Position numbers and translations under genes: made by a program. Under the pieces are notes generated by a model. It saw only the letters and a list, made by a program, of their open reading frames with translations, was not told where the DNA came from and searched no databases. A stretch of 64,000 bases of DNA from Sanderia malayensis (lineage: Eukaryota > Cnidaria > Scyphozoa > Semaeostomeae > Pelagiidae): assembly GCA_013076295.1 (NCBI GenBank), contig RQOL01000861.1:4504235-4568234 (forward strand), read 5' to 3'. This document shows, piece after piece, positions 13,101 to 24,272 of the stretch. The first letter of the stretch is position 1; each line of letters begins with the position of its first letter.

Positions 13101-16100
13101 GTATTTGTGTTTTCAATCTCGCGACTCCAGCTATTCACTATGCAACCACATGATGATAATTGCGTGCCTGTGATTTCAACTGCAAGTAGCAGCATTACAC
13201 GCAGTATTGTACGCAACGAACACACAGTTAGCATACATAACCAACAACACACGATAGTATACTTAATTAACACACAGTAGTATGCACAACTAACCTGTGC
13301 ACTTTCCTTCGACACCATTACAGGAAAAGCTTATACGAGAGAGTATACAGATTTAAACTACCTATCCTGAAGGGAAGCAATCGTCTTTACGAGTCAGCAA
13401 ACAAGTCAGCGTCGTGTCTAGGCCTCACGTGGAAGGCGGCATTTCCTTTATTTGCCAAGGCTTACCACGTTACGAAGAACGACAAGGTCTTCAGGGATTT
13501 AACGTACATGCAAAGAAGGGTAAGGCATTGTTATCATGACTTAGTACACGTGTATTTCTGCTTGCGTTGATATTTATTTTTGTATCCAAGATTAAGTTTG
13601 TTTTATGTTTCGAATTGTTCGCATTTCAGTGTTTCAAGACAATAAAAGATGCCGTTTTGGAATGCCCCTCAGAAGGCACCATTCTAGTGCATCCTGGTAC
13701 CTACAAAGAGGAACTCACGCTGGAGAAGAGTATTTCTATTGTCGGCACTGGTGAGACCTTACTGTTTCAGATTTTTCATCTCTTCTTGTTGAGCTTTACC
13801 ATTCCCTGGGCGGTCCATGCATGCTATTGATGAACATTGCAATGTGGCAACGTGTATTTCTCATGCAGTTTATCCAGGGTTGAAAATGATTTTGTAATCA
13901 GAAGAGTTGATTGGCTTTTACAAAGTCTGCCCTTGTAAAGTGTATAGTTTCCAGAAGAGGCTATATCAGTCAAGCAAACATTGCTATTCATTGAACTGTT
14001 GATTCATTTGACTAATCTTTCGATACCTTTTACAGAAGATGCCATAACCAAAGAACTCCCAACAGTCACATGTTCAAATGGATCGATTTTTCGTTTGCGA
14101 CCAACAGCAACAGGATCTACTCTTGCCTATCTAAGACTGGAGGTAAATGACTTGGATTTGTTTCGTTCTTTCATTTTATTTTATGCTGCAATATTCTGCT
14201 ATGCATGGAGATGATAATGTCAGAGGCACCTGCTTTACTCTGCTACGTTCACGCTCTCGTTACTCTGTTCTAACATGCTGTATTTTCATCAAGGCGGCTG
14301 CTTCAGAGACTGGCAATCAAAGTCGAGGTCACTGCATAGAAATATGCAACGATTGTACGCCAATCATCCAGGATTGTTTCATTACCAGTAAAAATTCAAG
14401 TGAGTTTTTTCTCTTTTCTCTTCCACTCTATTTCGTCAATGAACGTATATTCGCCAATGCGCGGCACAAGGCTTTGCTTTCTCGTTTATTTGAAGTCTCT
14501 TGCTACCTGTCCCCAGAAGATTGAGCCCACTATTATACTGGTCAACTTAAGACTTCAATATCTAGCCACACCAAGTCATACTATTGACTTTGTGCATTGA
14601 TGTTATCACATGTTATCGCAGGCTCGTCTGCTGTGTTTGTGCATGGCGATGGCGCAAAGCCGAAGGTTGTGAGGTGCAAAATTGCGGACTGCGAGAACGT
14701 GGGAATATTCCTGACCGAAGGAGCCCAGGGAACGTACGAAGAGAACGAAGTGTGCAATAACCGACTTGCCGGCTTTTGGGTGAAAGGCAATGCCAACCCG
14801 GTTGTGCGCAGGAACGTCATACATCACGGTAGAGACGCTGGACTCTTCATATTCGATGGTGGACTAGTAAGTAACATCTAATCTTATCTCATCCTTTTTA
14901 CATTAGACCTTGCTTAAACAAGCTATTATCACTTTAGATTACTGCGTTAGATGGTTGACGTCTTAAGTACGTGTACAATGCCGTGGTTGATTTTTCCGCA
15001 TTTTATCTTGGTAATCCACTGCGTGTTTCAGTTGAGTTTGCTTAAATTTTATCAAGTTTGAATACATTCGTTTTTCAGGGATATTTTGAGGAGAACAACG
15101 TTCACAGTAACCGGATAGCTGGCTTTGAGATCAGATCCGGTGCCAACCCAACTGTCGTGAGATGTCAGATATACGGTGGGTCTACAGGAGGAGTATATGT
15201 TCATGATGATGTAAGCATAACGTGACTAATTGTTTTACCAATTGTGCTATTATTCAATACCTTACCGCCAAGGGACTTTATCCCCTTTTTCACTGGTTCT
15301 GTTTTCTCCTTTTTGTTCCTTGTTCTCTTCCTCTCTGCCTTCATTATGTTCTTTCCTCTTCTGTTTCTTCCAGTGCGTTTTAACGTATCTAAAACGACGC
15401 TTGTTCTGAACTCGATACTTGTTTGGTGACTCTGGTTAATATTTGCATTCATTCACCTTGCAGGGTCGTGGAGAGTTTATAGGCAATAAGATTCATTCAA
15501 ACACTTTTGCTGGTGTTTGGATAACATCAGGCAGCAATCCAACGATAAAGTACGCATTTCAAATGAGTAATTCAACTTTTACTTCTAAAGCCAAAGCTCT
15601 GCTTTCATTTGAATCTTGTCGCCATGGTTTTGTCGCCCTGGGCGTTTATTTAAACCAATTTGTATAGCATGTGCCATTGAATTTTCGCAAGGGGTACATT
15701 TCAGTTTTAAGTTAAGAACACGGTCAACAAAGATCATTGCTTTTCAATAGCAGTTTGGCACATTGAGAAACTCTGACGATTAACATGCAGGTTGACTTTT
15801 CATTGTTTGCATACTGTATGTTGTGTTGTGATGGGAGATTCGTCTTTTTGCAGAGACAATGAGATTTACCATGGTCAACAAGGAGGTATTTACGTGTTTG
15901 GAGATGGCCGGGGGCTAATTGAAAACAACGACATACACGGCAACGCGCTTGCAGGCATCCAAATCAGGTCGAACAGCAATCCAATTGTGAGACGGAATCG
16001 CATTCACCATGGTCTGCATGGAGGAATATACATTGTAAGCTTGAACATATTCAAATTGTTGCCAAGTACTTTGTGCAAATGAAAATAACATGAAATTTCA

Positions 16101-19100
16101 AGAGTACTCAATAAGTTAGAGTACAACAAGTTAAAAGCTGGCGGCTCACCTGCATCAATCGCTGCGAATGTTATGAACGTTTTTGGAATTTTTTTCAGCA
16201 CGAAGGAGGTCTCGGTCTCATCGAAGACAATGAAATCTACTCCAATACTTTAGCAGGAATTTGGATAACTACAGGTACGTCTCAAGACAAATATTCAAAT
16301 TTGTATTTCATCATTATCATCATCATCATCATCGTCATCATCATCATCATCATCATTATTGTGATTGTAAAGTAATTGTTGAGGCAGGTTGAGTCAGCCC
16401 ACGGGGCTGGTGTGGGTAGAGCTCGATGTTTATTGTATTGTTTTTATTTGTCAGGCAGCTCTCCAATTCTGAGGCACAACAGGATACACAGTGGCAAACA
16501 GGTGAGTGTTGTTGTTGTTGTTTTTCATTAGAAGCTCGTACAAGTGTTGATGTAGTCCGAGCTAGTTGTGCATGCAACTGGTATTACATGCAACAATGTG
16601 CTGTGTATGTCAACCTGTGTATGTCAGCATTAGAAAACGATGAATGCAATGATGCATTGCATACCAGGCGCATTCCCGTTGCAAATAAAGTCAATGAAAA
16701 TACTCTACCTTCTACAGAGATTCAATTTCGTATTTTTGACAATATAATATAAAGGTTCAAAATTTAAAGTTTAACTATTTTCATTCATAGGTCGGCGTTT
16801 ATTTCTACGATAAAGGGTGCGGCACTCTCGAAGACAATGAGATTTACAATCATAAATACTCTGGCATCCAAATAAGGTAACGGGAATATATTTATTTCTT
16901 TTTTACTATTTTATAAGAAAGCAAGACACATCTTGAGTTGAGTTGAGACTACAACAGACGACAAAATTCCTGGGAGCTATTGCAGCCTTCGAAAATTTCG
17001 CATCCATCTTTCATCCCCTTCCTCCCCCCCCCAAGCAATGTTGTCTCTAGAGCCAAATTTGTGCACTATCGACATAGCTCCATTTGCACGATGATTACAG
17101 GGGTCTGATCGAGAGAGCAACCTTGTTTTAGGGGGAGTGGGGTGTTGAGTATCAGAAGCTGGGTTGATAGTATGAATTTTTATCCGATATAGGCCTGTTA
17201 GACTCCATAAATAAAGCCATACAGCCATAAATTTTAGCAATTCAACGAGTTTAATTGACATTATTGCTGTACGTATGAGTTGATTAAAAATGTCAAAATT
17301 CTTTTGCAGGAGTGGAAGCAACCCAGTGATACGAAAGAATAAAATTTGGGGTGGCAAAAATGGAGGTGTGCTTATTTACAATGGAGGACTTGGCATCATT
17401 GAGGATAATGAGATCTTCGACAATGCTATGGCCGGCGTGTGGATAAAAACGGAGAGTAACCCGATCCTTAGGAGAAATAAAATTCACGATGGCCACGAAG
17501 GAGGAGTTTGCATATTCAATAACGGAAAGGGTATGTTCTTCCAATTCATCTATGCGGATAGTAATGTCAGATCAGTGTCGTTTCGGCTCGGGTGTAAAGT
17601 ATTTGAATGTGAGGTTGGAGATTGTAGCTTCCCAGGTTGCATGGATTCTGATTTTGTGGGCTTTTGTCTTGCCAGGACTGTTGGAGGAGAACGACATCTT
17701 TCGAAACGCACTGACCGGTGTCCTGATAAGCACGTCGAGTTTTCCAGTTCTGAGAAAGAATCGAATTTTCGAAGGCGGGGCAGCTGGAATAGAGATCACT
17801 AACAGTGCAGGTAAATACATTGATTATTGATTGATTGATTAAATGGTGCCCGGCCAAAAATGTAACTGTCTTTCAAGTGAGAGTAATGCTCGAATTACTG
17901 AAGGCAACAGACCAATAAGGCCTGTTGTTTCGTACTTAATGAGATAGCAAGATATATCAAGATATACCGAAATAGGATGTGGTTGAATTAAAATTAAACG
18001 AACTGGTCAATATTGACTGTGAGGCTGAACAGAAGACCGATCTTGGTAACATGTAGCATGATGATAATGTCAGGCTCCTTGACAACAAAGGGTGGATGTT
18101 AAGAATAGTGATAGTGTAATAGACTTGATTGGTTTGATGATTGAACACGCTGTCCATTGTTTATGCAGGTGGAGTGCTAGAGAAGAATGAAATATTCAAC
18201 AATCGGTTTGATGGTGTGAGCTTGGCAACCGGAGTGTCTCCAAAAATGTTAGGTAAGCAGCTTACCAAGCTATTATTGTTTTCTTGCCGGCGATTACTGC
18301 TGTATTCATTGCCACGTCATAAACCCGTTTAACAATTTTATGCAATTCTTTTCTTTGCTTGCATTCTACCTGATGTAGCCACATTTGATATGTAGATTTT
18401 CCTTTGCTGCTATCTTTAATCTTGTCCTCTCTTTTATTGCCGCTTCTTTCTGCGAATATTGCCTTATTGAAGCAGTAGCATTTACTTTATTTAAGACTTT
18501 TTCAACATTTTTCAGATAATTTCTGTCACGATAACAAGAAGGTTCTCACGGAGGCAGTGAATGCTGGCAAATGTTTATTCCAAGTATCAGGAAACCTTTG
18601 TTATCCAATGCACGACTTTTACAAGTACGTATACGTAAATATGAAATACCACACTATGTTTGTTTGATTTTGGTGTCCGTCACACTGGGAAATTTGATGC
18701 AACCATCCATTCTGCATCTGAGCTGCAATATCATGCAATATATGTATATCACATCAATCAAAATCGATACAGTAAAATACCGATAACTCGAACTTTCAAG
18801 GGACCGATGGACATGGCTCGAGTTAAGGAATGCTCGAGTTTTCAAGGATTAGAAAGTACTAGCAAAGTTTTCAAGGGGAATGAACATTGGTTCGAGCTAT
18901 GGAGGAGGGTTCGAGTTATCGGGATGTTACTGTATTTTATCATTACTGTCAATCATCGTGTAGATAGGAAGTTAAAACGTCGAGTTACTATTTTTTTGCA
19001 TTTTAATTCTGCTTTCTCTAGTGATAAATGCCATTTATCACCAGAAATGTCCTTTATCAGTTACTAATGCTGTTTTCTAACGAGAATCGTGTATGTTTTT

Positions 19101-19748
19101 GTAGATGTAAGACTTGTGCCTCTACAGAAAACCTGGCAATATGCGTCAACTGCATACGAACGTGCCACCAGGGGCACGATGTTCAATTCGTCAGACACGA
19201 CAGGTAAACGTTGATGAACGCTCTGCTCAGTACAGTAAAAACCCGCATATAAAACCTGTAAACTTCCACCCAGCCTATTGTTGCAAGACAATAGGCTATT
19301 GTTTCTTCTATTGTTTTGAGCAGAATATCACTCTGAAGGTTCTTGATCCATTGGTTCTTATATGCGGGATTTTACTGTATAGGAGTCCTATACTGAGCTT
19401 AGGAAATTGTCACAATTTTGTATTGACCCCTCCAAGGAACTAAGGAAATTCCAAAGTGGAACTCGTATTATGTTTCAATGCAAAAATATGGAAATTCAAT
19501 TTATGCAACATTTTTCGTTCAGGTTTTTTTGCGATTGCGGAGCTGGCACAACAACCACGACATGTCGCCTGGCCAATCTGAAGCCAGCTGTATCGTCTTC
19601 TGCGAAGGCGCGCTCAACAAGGTCGCCGAAGACACTCAGGTCAAGACAGAAGCGTAGTGCTGGTCGCTGTCTAAGAAGCGGACGCAGTAAAGCGACTCCA
19701 AATGTCAATCTATCCGATACTATACCACCTGAAACGATGGTCAGGTAA
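10104..19748 (+). CDS. FBXO11: F-box only protein 11-like: F-box, beta-helix repeats, UBR-box
   Basis: Substrate receptor of an SCF (SKP1-CUL1-F-box) ubiquitin ligase. Exons: 10104-10167 ([10 protein letters not shown] start), 10469-10539 (basic RKRPRI), 10743-10794, 11875-12045, 13323-13518, 13630-13751, 14035-14142, about 14293-14399, 14622-14866, 15079-15209, 15465-15549, 15854-16033, 16200-16274, 16455-16500, 16791-16877, 17310-17529, 17675-17811, 18168-18253, 18515-18625, 19105-19203, 19523-19748. The first three joins keep frame. The F-box is in the 11875 exon ([14 protein letters not shown]...[15 protein letters not shown]...DSLW). Next come about 18 right-handed beta-helix (CASH/PbH1) repeats of the form G(G/A)xxI.NNxIxxN. 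The two final exons carry the UBR-type zinc finger ([16 protein letters not shown]...CHQGHDVQF...FFCDCGAGT). The whole order matches vertebrate FBXO11, known to target BCL6 and CDT2. An AATAAA at 19935-19940 is a likely polyadenylation signal. Confidence 0.95.
16312..16358. repeat. (CAT)n microsatellite in FBXO11 intron
   Basis: Roughly fifteen CAT/ATC trinucleotides with one CGT and a few CATT interruptions, lying in the intron just after the 16200-16274 exon. Confidence 0.9.
18768..18934. mobile_element. 167-bp MITE with TACAGT ends in FBXO11 intron
   Basis: The left end TACAGTAAAATACCGATAAC and the right end (reverse complement TACAGTAACATCCCGATAAC) are imperfect inverted repeats of about 26 bp that continue into CTCGAAC. 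Internal copies of CTCGAGTT and TTCGAG are frequent. The TA at each outer edge suits a TA target duplication, as in the Tc1/mariner/pogo superfamily; the family name is inference. It is too short to encode a transposase. Confidence 0.8.
19231..19379. mobile_element. 149-bp MITE with TACAGTAAAA ends in last FBXO11 intron
   Basis: The left end TACAGTAAAAACCCGCATAT and the right end (reverse complement TACAGTAAAATCCCGCATAT) form a 21-bp nearly perfect inverted repeat. The interior has CAGCCTATTGTTGCAAGACA and CTTCTATTGTTTT. It begins 28 bp after the splice donor of the exon encoding the first half of the UBR box. A degraded relative lies at about 20930-21080. Confidence 0.85.
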
Positions 19749-21187
19749 CGAATTTAATTTGGTCACATCAATGTGGATTGCAAATGAAATCATATATTGG
19801 TTCTGGTTAACCATCCCTAATGTGGACATGGTCTGATTAAGTGTGACCATTTCTGGAAGGCGCAATTAAACAACGGACATCGGATGATTAAGCTGTAGTG
19901 ATCATAAAGAGATTCCCCTTTGAGGGGAAGGCGAAATAAAATTACTATTTTATTGTATTCACTTCACGAAAAATCTAGATGTGGTCACATAAAGAGAGGT
20001 TCCACGGAACAGAGTTGTTAGCTAATAATACATAGCAATTATAGTTATTATATACATCTATTCTACATACGTTCAATTAAATGACAGTGAAGATATTTGA
20101 CATCTTTCCAAATTTTTACGCAGTTTAGATTTCGGAAGGTACAGCTTCAGATAACTTTATACGCAGGGGAATGGTTTCTTAGTTTTCCAGATCAATATTG
20201 ACAATAATGCCCACAGTTTTTAATTTTCATGTATACGTGTTTTCTAATAAATAACAATCTGATAATCTCGCTTTACCCCAGTAGTATTGTGTCCATAAAT
20301 TTACAATTAATAAGTGCTTCTTTGTAGCAATTAAGAGTTATATATGTAATATAAAACAAATAAATATATTTATTTACATTGTATTTATGAGTAGTCAAAT
20401 GCTATCACATTGAATTGAAAAAATAACTTAACAAAACTTTTAGTTTTTACTTTGTTGCTTCGCCACGATATTTTACTTGGGGTTGTCTAGCCTCGTGTTC
20501 GTTTAATGAGAGGAACGGAAAGAGGCCAAGCGGCCTGAATTTAAAAATGGCACGAAACACGAGCTCATGAAACTTTGAGATTGAATGATTCAAGTTGATA
20601 TTACGAAGATTTATGTGTCCAGGCCATCTATTCATGCTCAGGAAATTCCTTAAGAATGCTAATTTGATAAATGGTAAGATGGGAGTTTTTGGTAAGTCCG
20701 TAAACTTTGTAAATAATTTGGAATCAGAAATATAATTTGGATTAGAACTGTGCTGTAACGAAAACGAGAAGGAGCCAGTCTCCAGAGTGCCTCACTTCTC
20801 ACCAAATCAAGTAAAAACTGTTCACATATGCAAATGCAAAAGTTTTATTTTGCAGAAGTTGATTGACAAAAACAGAATTAGAATTAGATTAGTTAGGTCG
20901 ACACGTAAGATTAGAATGACCTTTTGCTACCCAGTAAGCAAACGCATTAACAATCTTTTACATTTGCATCCAGCCTATTGTTCAAATACAATAGACTCTC
21001 ATCTCTTCTATTGTTTTCATCAGAAATGTTAGGATCAAAGTTTGTTGATCTGCTCGTTCTTTTTTACGGGCGTTTTCTGCAGTCCGTCAAGATTTAAATG
21101 AAAGGCATGAAAACAATTAGTATGTTTCCCTGTAAAAAATTGCTCAAATTTCTTTTCAACTTCCAAAGGACAGACTTGTCGAGTTGA
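19749..21187. other. FBXO11 3' region and intergenic DNA with a degraded MITE
   Basis: No exon can be supported here. The first 200 bp probably form the FBXO11 3' UTR (AATAAA at 19935). At about 20930-21080 a decayed copy of the 19231-19379 MITE is recognisable: it shares ATCCAGCCTATTGTT, an ACAATAGACT-like centre and TCTTCTATTGTTTTCATCAG. Confidence 0.55.
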
Positions 21188-22064
21188 TTAGTTTGCTGGA
21201 TGAATGCTGGTGCTTCTGCTCCGACTTCTGATGTGTCGGAAAACCTCTTGTTTGAACACATCACGCCGATAGAAGTAGATAAACGGATTGAGAGCGCTGT
21301 TCGCGAATATCAACATTGCCGTCCAACGGAACAAGTGATATCGTATCTCCGGATTCGTGACTACAAGCACAGATGCTCTCGGCGCAAACATTACGATAAA
21401 CACCAAAGAAATCATTGCGTAAGTATTCGATGTTTTTTTGCTTTGCTTTGAGATGATCTTGACAATGTGACCCCCATTTTCGACAAGTTTTCTTCTCTTG
21501 CTTTCAACCTGGCGAATATCGTTATATAGCAACAAGCCACGAGAACTATGATGAATAATATAATAATAATAATAATATAATAATAATAATATTGAACACT
21601 AATATTTTTCGCAGAATTGCTATCTTCACGACCTGTGACGTGTAAAAGCCGACCAGAATTATAGTGTAGATCCACTCAAAGGCAATCGCCAGCTTGAAGA
21701 TGGATTTTAGTGGCCACAATTTGCTTTTAATCGGGTAGACGACTTTTACGTATCGATGAATGGCAATGAGACCAATCGTCAGGCCGGAAACTCCGCTAAG
21801 AACATGAGCGCAGGTTTTGATAGAGACCTCAAGGAAGCAATTGTATTTATTCAGCAGGTCCAGTATGCGAAGCACGATGTTTGCAGGCATCACAGCCACG
21901 CCGTTGAGCAGATCTGTTACTGCCATATTTGTGAGCAAGATATCCTGTGTCGTCTTGTACATTTTGCCTCTATACATGATATATAGCATGATTGAATTGC
22001 CAAGAACTGCGCCAAATGCTATTGTTGTGCAGATACACGATGTGAAAATTGCGGAAAATGCCAC
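21188..22064 (-). pseudogene. Class A (rhodopsin-like) GPCR, intronless, with two frameshifts
   Basis: Seven-helix receptor reading in three frames. Frame 1 (22064 to about 21600) holds TM1 (GAVLGNSIMLYIMY), TM2 (NMAVTDLLNGVAVMP), a TM3 with IGLIAIHRYVKVVYP (HRY in place of DRY), and TM4. TM5 and the third loop continue in a second frame (IVLVACCYITIFARLKARE) after an AAT/TAA-rich tract at about 21550-21592. TM6 and TM7 (SLVFIVMFAPRAS; NSALNPFIYFYRRDVFKQ, the NPxxY-type motif) are in a third frame after a seven-A run (plus strand T run at about 21431-21437). The C-tail ends HPAN and stop. Both breaks fall in low-complexity tracts, so either a young pseudogene or sequencing indels would explain them. 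The ligand cannot be guessed; many cnidarian class A receptors are orphans of this kind. Confidence 0.82.
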
Positions 22065-23376
22065 CAGATCTTTGTTAATACTGTCAGTCAGTATGATTCG
22101 CTAAATTCAGAAGCAAATGTCCATTGCAGTTTGTCATGATTAGGCTTTGCTTGTCACGATATTCGCTTCTTTTTCTTGTTTCGCTCTGGATCGCTTTCCT
22201 CTGGTCATATGCTCTTCAATGTCATGTCAGTGTTGATATTTTTTTCAAATTTTGACTTCCCGAGCTTGCAGAACACACCTGCAACATACACATTTATTAA
22301 AGTAAATGATCATTTGTAAATTTTTGTGTCTAAGCTATTGTGTCCAGTCTTTTTGTTAGAACCATCTGCCTGGTCAGATTAATTTATACTCTCCAACGAA
22401 ATTATTCAACAATATCGATGCCTGGCAAAACGTTGGACACCATGAACCTTTTTTAGCCCCTAGCTTTGTTGCGTCAGCTCTTGCTTCCATGTGTGTGTCA
22501 GTAAGTATTGCAGGGTCAAGGCCAAGACGTTCCATCTCGCGTCGCGTTCTAACTCCCATTTTGCTTCTCTAGCAATGATGTCGTCAGGAAACAGACTGAG
22601 GTGCATGTTTTTCTACGTTCTCGTATTTCGGAAGAATCGAAAATCGGAAAAATCTCGATTTTACGATTATTGAGACATGTGACAACTGGGCTCTTCAGTC
22701 TTGGGTAACTTGCAAAGTTTATTATTTGTGGCGATTTATATTTGATATTTGCAACAAATTCATGAAAGTCTTTCAGAATTATTCTAAACTAATCTTTTGC
22801 AGAGTTTTAAAGTTTACAATGATACAAATTGTTTTAAAGTTCTTGGAAATAGCTTAAAGAATTTAACGCTCTTCTTGAAATTTGATGGGTTAATAATTCT
22901 TAATACTTAATACTGAGTTCAATAAGTTAAGAAACATTTATTTCTCAAACGTGGTTTGCTTTGATAAACATCTCTAGTTTATCTTACCATATTTTTTATG
23001 CATAGGAGAAAAATTGTTTACCGATGTATCAAGATGTTTTCCACATAACATAAATACTTTCGGCTGAACCAGCCAACGTTATTTTTGTTGAAAGACTGTT
23101 TTTAAGACAGTTTTTAAATCTTATACAATTTTAGATGAAACATATCAACTTAAGTTTGAATAGAAAATAACTCCCCCGAAGTAGAGGAATAATGGTTTTA
23201 TATGTTATTAACCATAGATGTATTATTAATTCAACAGAGTAATCATTATAACAATAATAATAATTATTATTATTATTTAATGCGATATCACACCACTTCA
23301 CAAGCTTGGTGGCTCGGCTAAAGCTACAAAGTACTAGCACAACAGTAAAACAGTAAAACAGTAAAAAGAAGAGAAC

Positions 23377-23423
23377 AAGTTTAAATAACAGCAATATTAT
23401 TAATATTGCTGTTATTTAAACTT
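23377..23423. repeat. Perfect palindrome, 23-bp arms, 1-nt spacer
   Basis: The left arm 23377-23399 (starting AAGTTTAAATAACAGC) is exactly the reverse complement of 23401-23423, separated by one T. It abuts the next palindrome directly. Confidence 0.97.
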
Positions 23424-23478
23424 AAACTCCAAAGTTTTTGTTGTTAATATTATATTAACAACAAAAACTTTGGAGTTT
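23424..23478. repeat. Perfect palindrome, 27-bp arms, 1-nt spacer
   Basis: The left arm 23424-23450 (starting AAACTCCAAAGTTTTTG) is exactly the reverse complement of 23452-23478, around a single T. Its first base follows the last base of the preceding palindrome. Confidence 0.97.
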
Positions 23479-24272
23479 GGATTATCCGTTTATATTTTGG
23501 CTTGTGTTATGGTGTGCAATAAATTTAGACAGGGCGCAGACCACCAATGCATCTGTCTTTGAAATTATCTATTTTTTTCGTAGACTGGACAGGTACAAAG
23601 TAAAGGTATCTCGTCCTGAATTTCATTAAAGTAACACATTTAGCATTCTCGTTTATTTTATGAGATATTTTGCAAATATCTGAACTCTGACCACGTGTGC
23701 AGCCCAAGACATCTTTTAAATAAGTGTATGTATATGCAATTTCCATCTCTCCCACGAGATCACTCAAGATAAACTCCTGCTTTCCAAAAAAACACTGAAA
23801 CATCTGCTACGTCGCGCTTATAATGTCTTTGAATAAATTATTATTCGAAGGGCAAAGTGCACCAATGCACTTGACTGAAAAGACTGAATTTCGTTTTTTT
23901 GATTCTTGCAAATTATGCATGGACTAATCTCCGTTTACAGTGTTTTAAATAGTTTTTCTGTTGACTATGGTTTACCCATGGGCAGTTTGTTTGGGGCAAT
24001 GCTTGTGATCCCAGGTTGTTGGTTATCATCCAGCGATGGTTAGGTTATGCAGATTTCTTGTCTAGATCAGTGGACGTGACCTTGCCTGGTGCCCATGTGG
24101 TTGTTTGCTTGTTGTTGGCATTGTCATGTGAAGCTCTTTGTTTTTTTTTGATGGGCGTACTTGAAGCTTGACAGTTTGACGACATTATTCGTGTTGCTTT
24201 GCCGAAGCTGTTGTCTTATTTGTTTGTCAGTCAACCGGCGTTCTTGAGGAGGACAACAAAAACGCAAAGATG

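Larger units (their letters stand above)
22065..24272. other. Intergenic region, no gene seen, two perfect hairpins
   Basis: AT-rich sequence with only short random open frames. Its notable content is the pair of adjacent perfect palindromes at 23377-23478, listed separately, and short AAT/TAA runs near 23250-23280. Confidence 0.5.

Noticed and set aside
23525..23803. 92-codon minus-strand frame after the double hairpin
   Set aside because: Composition is ordinary, with no motif, splice site pair or neighbour to support it.
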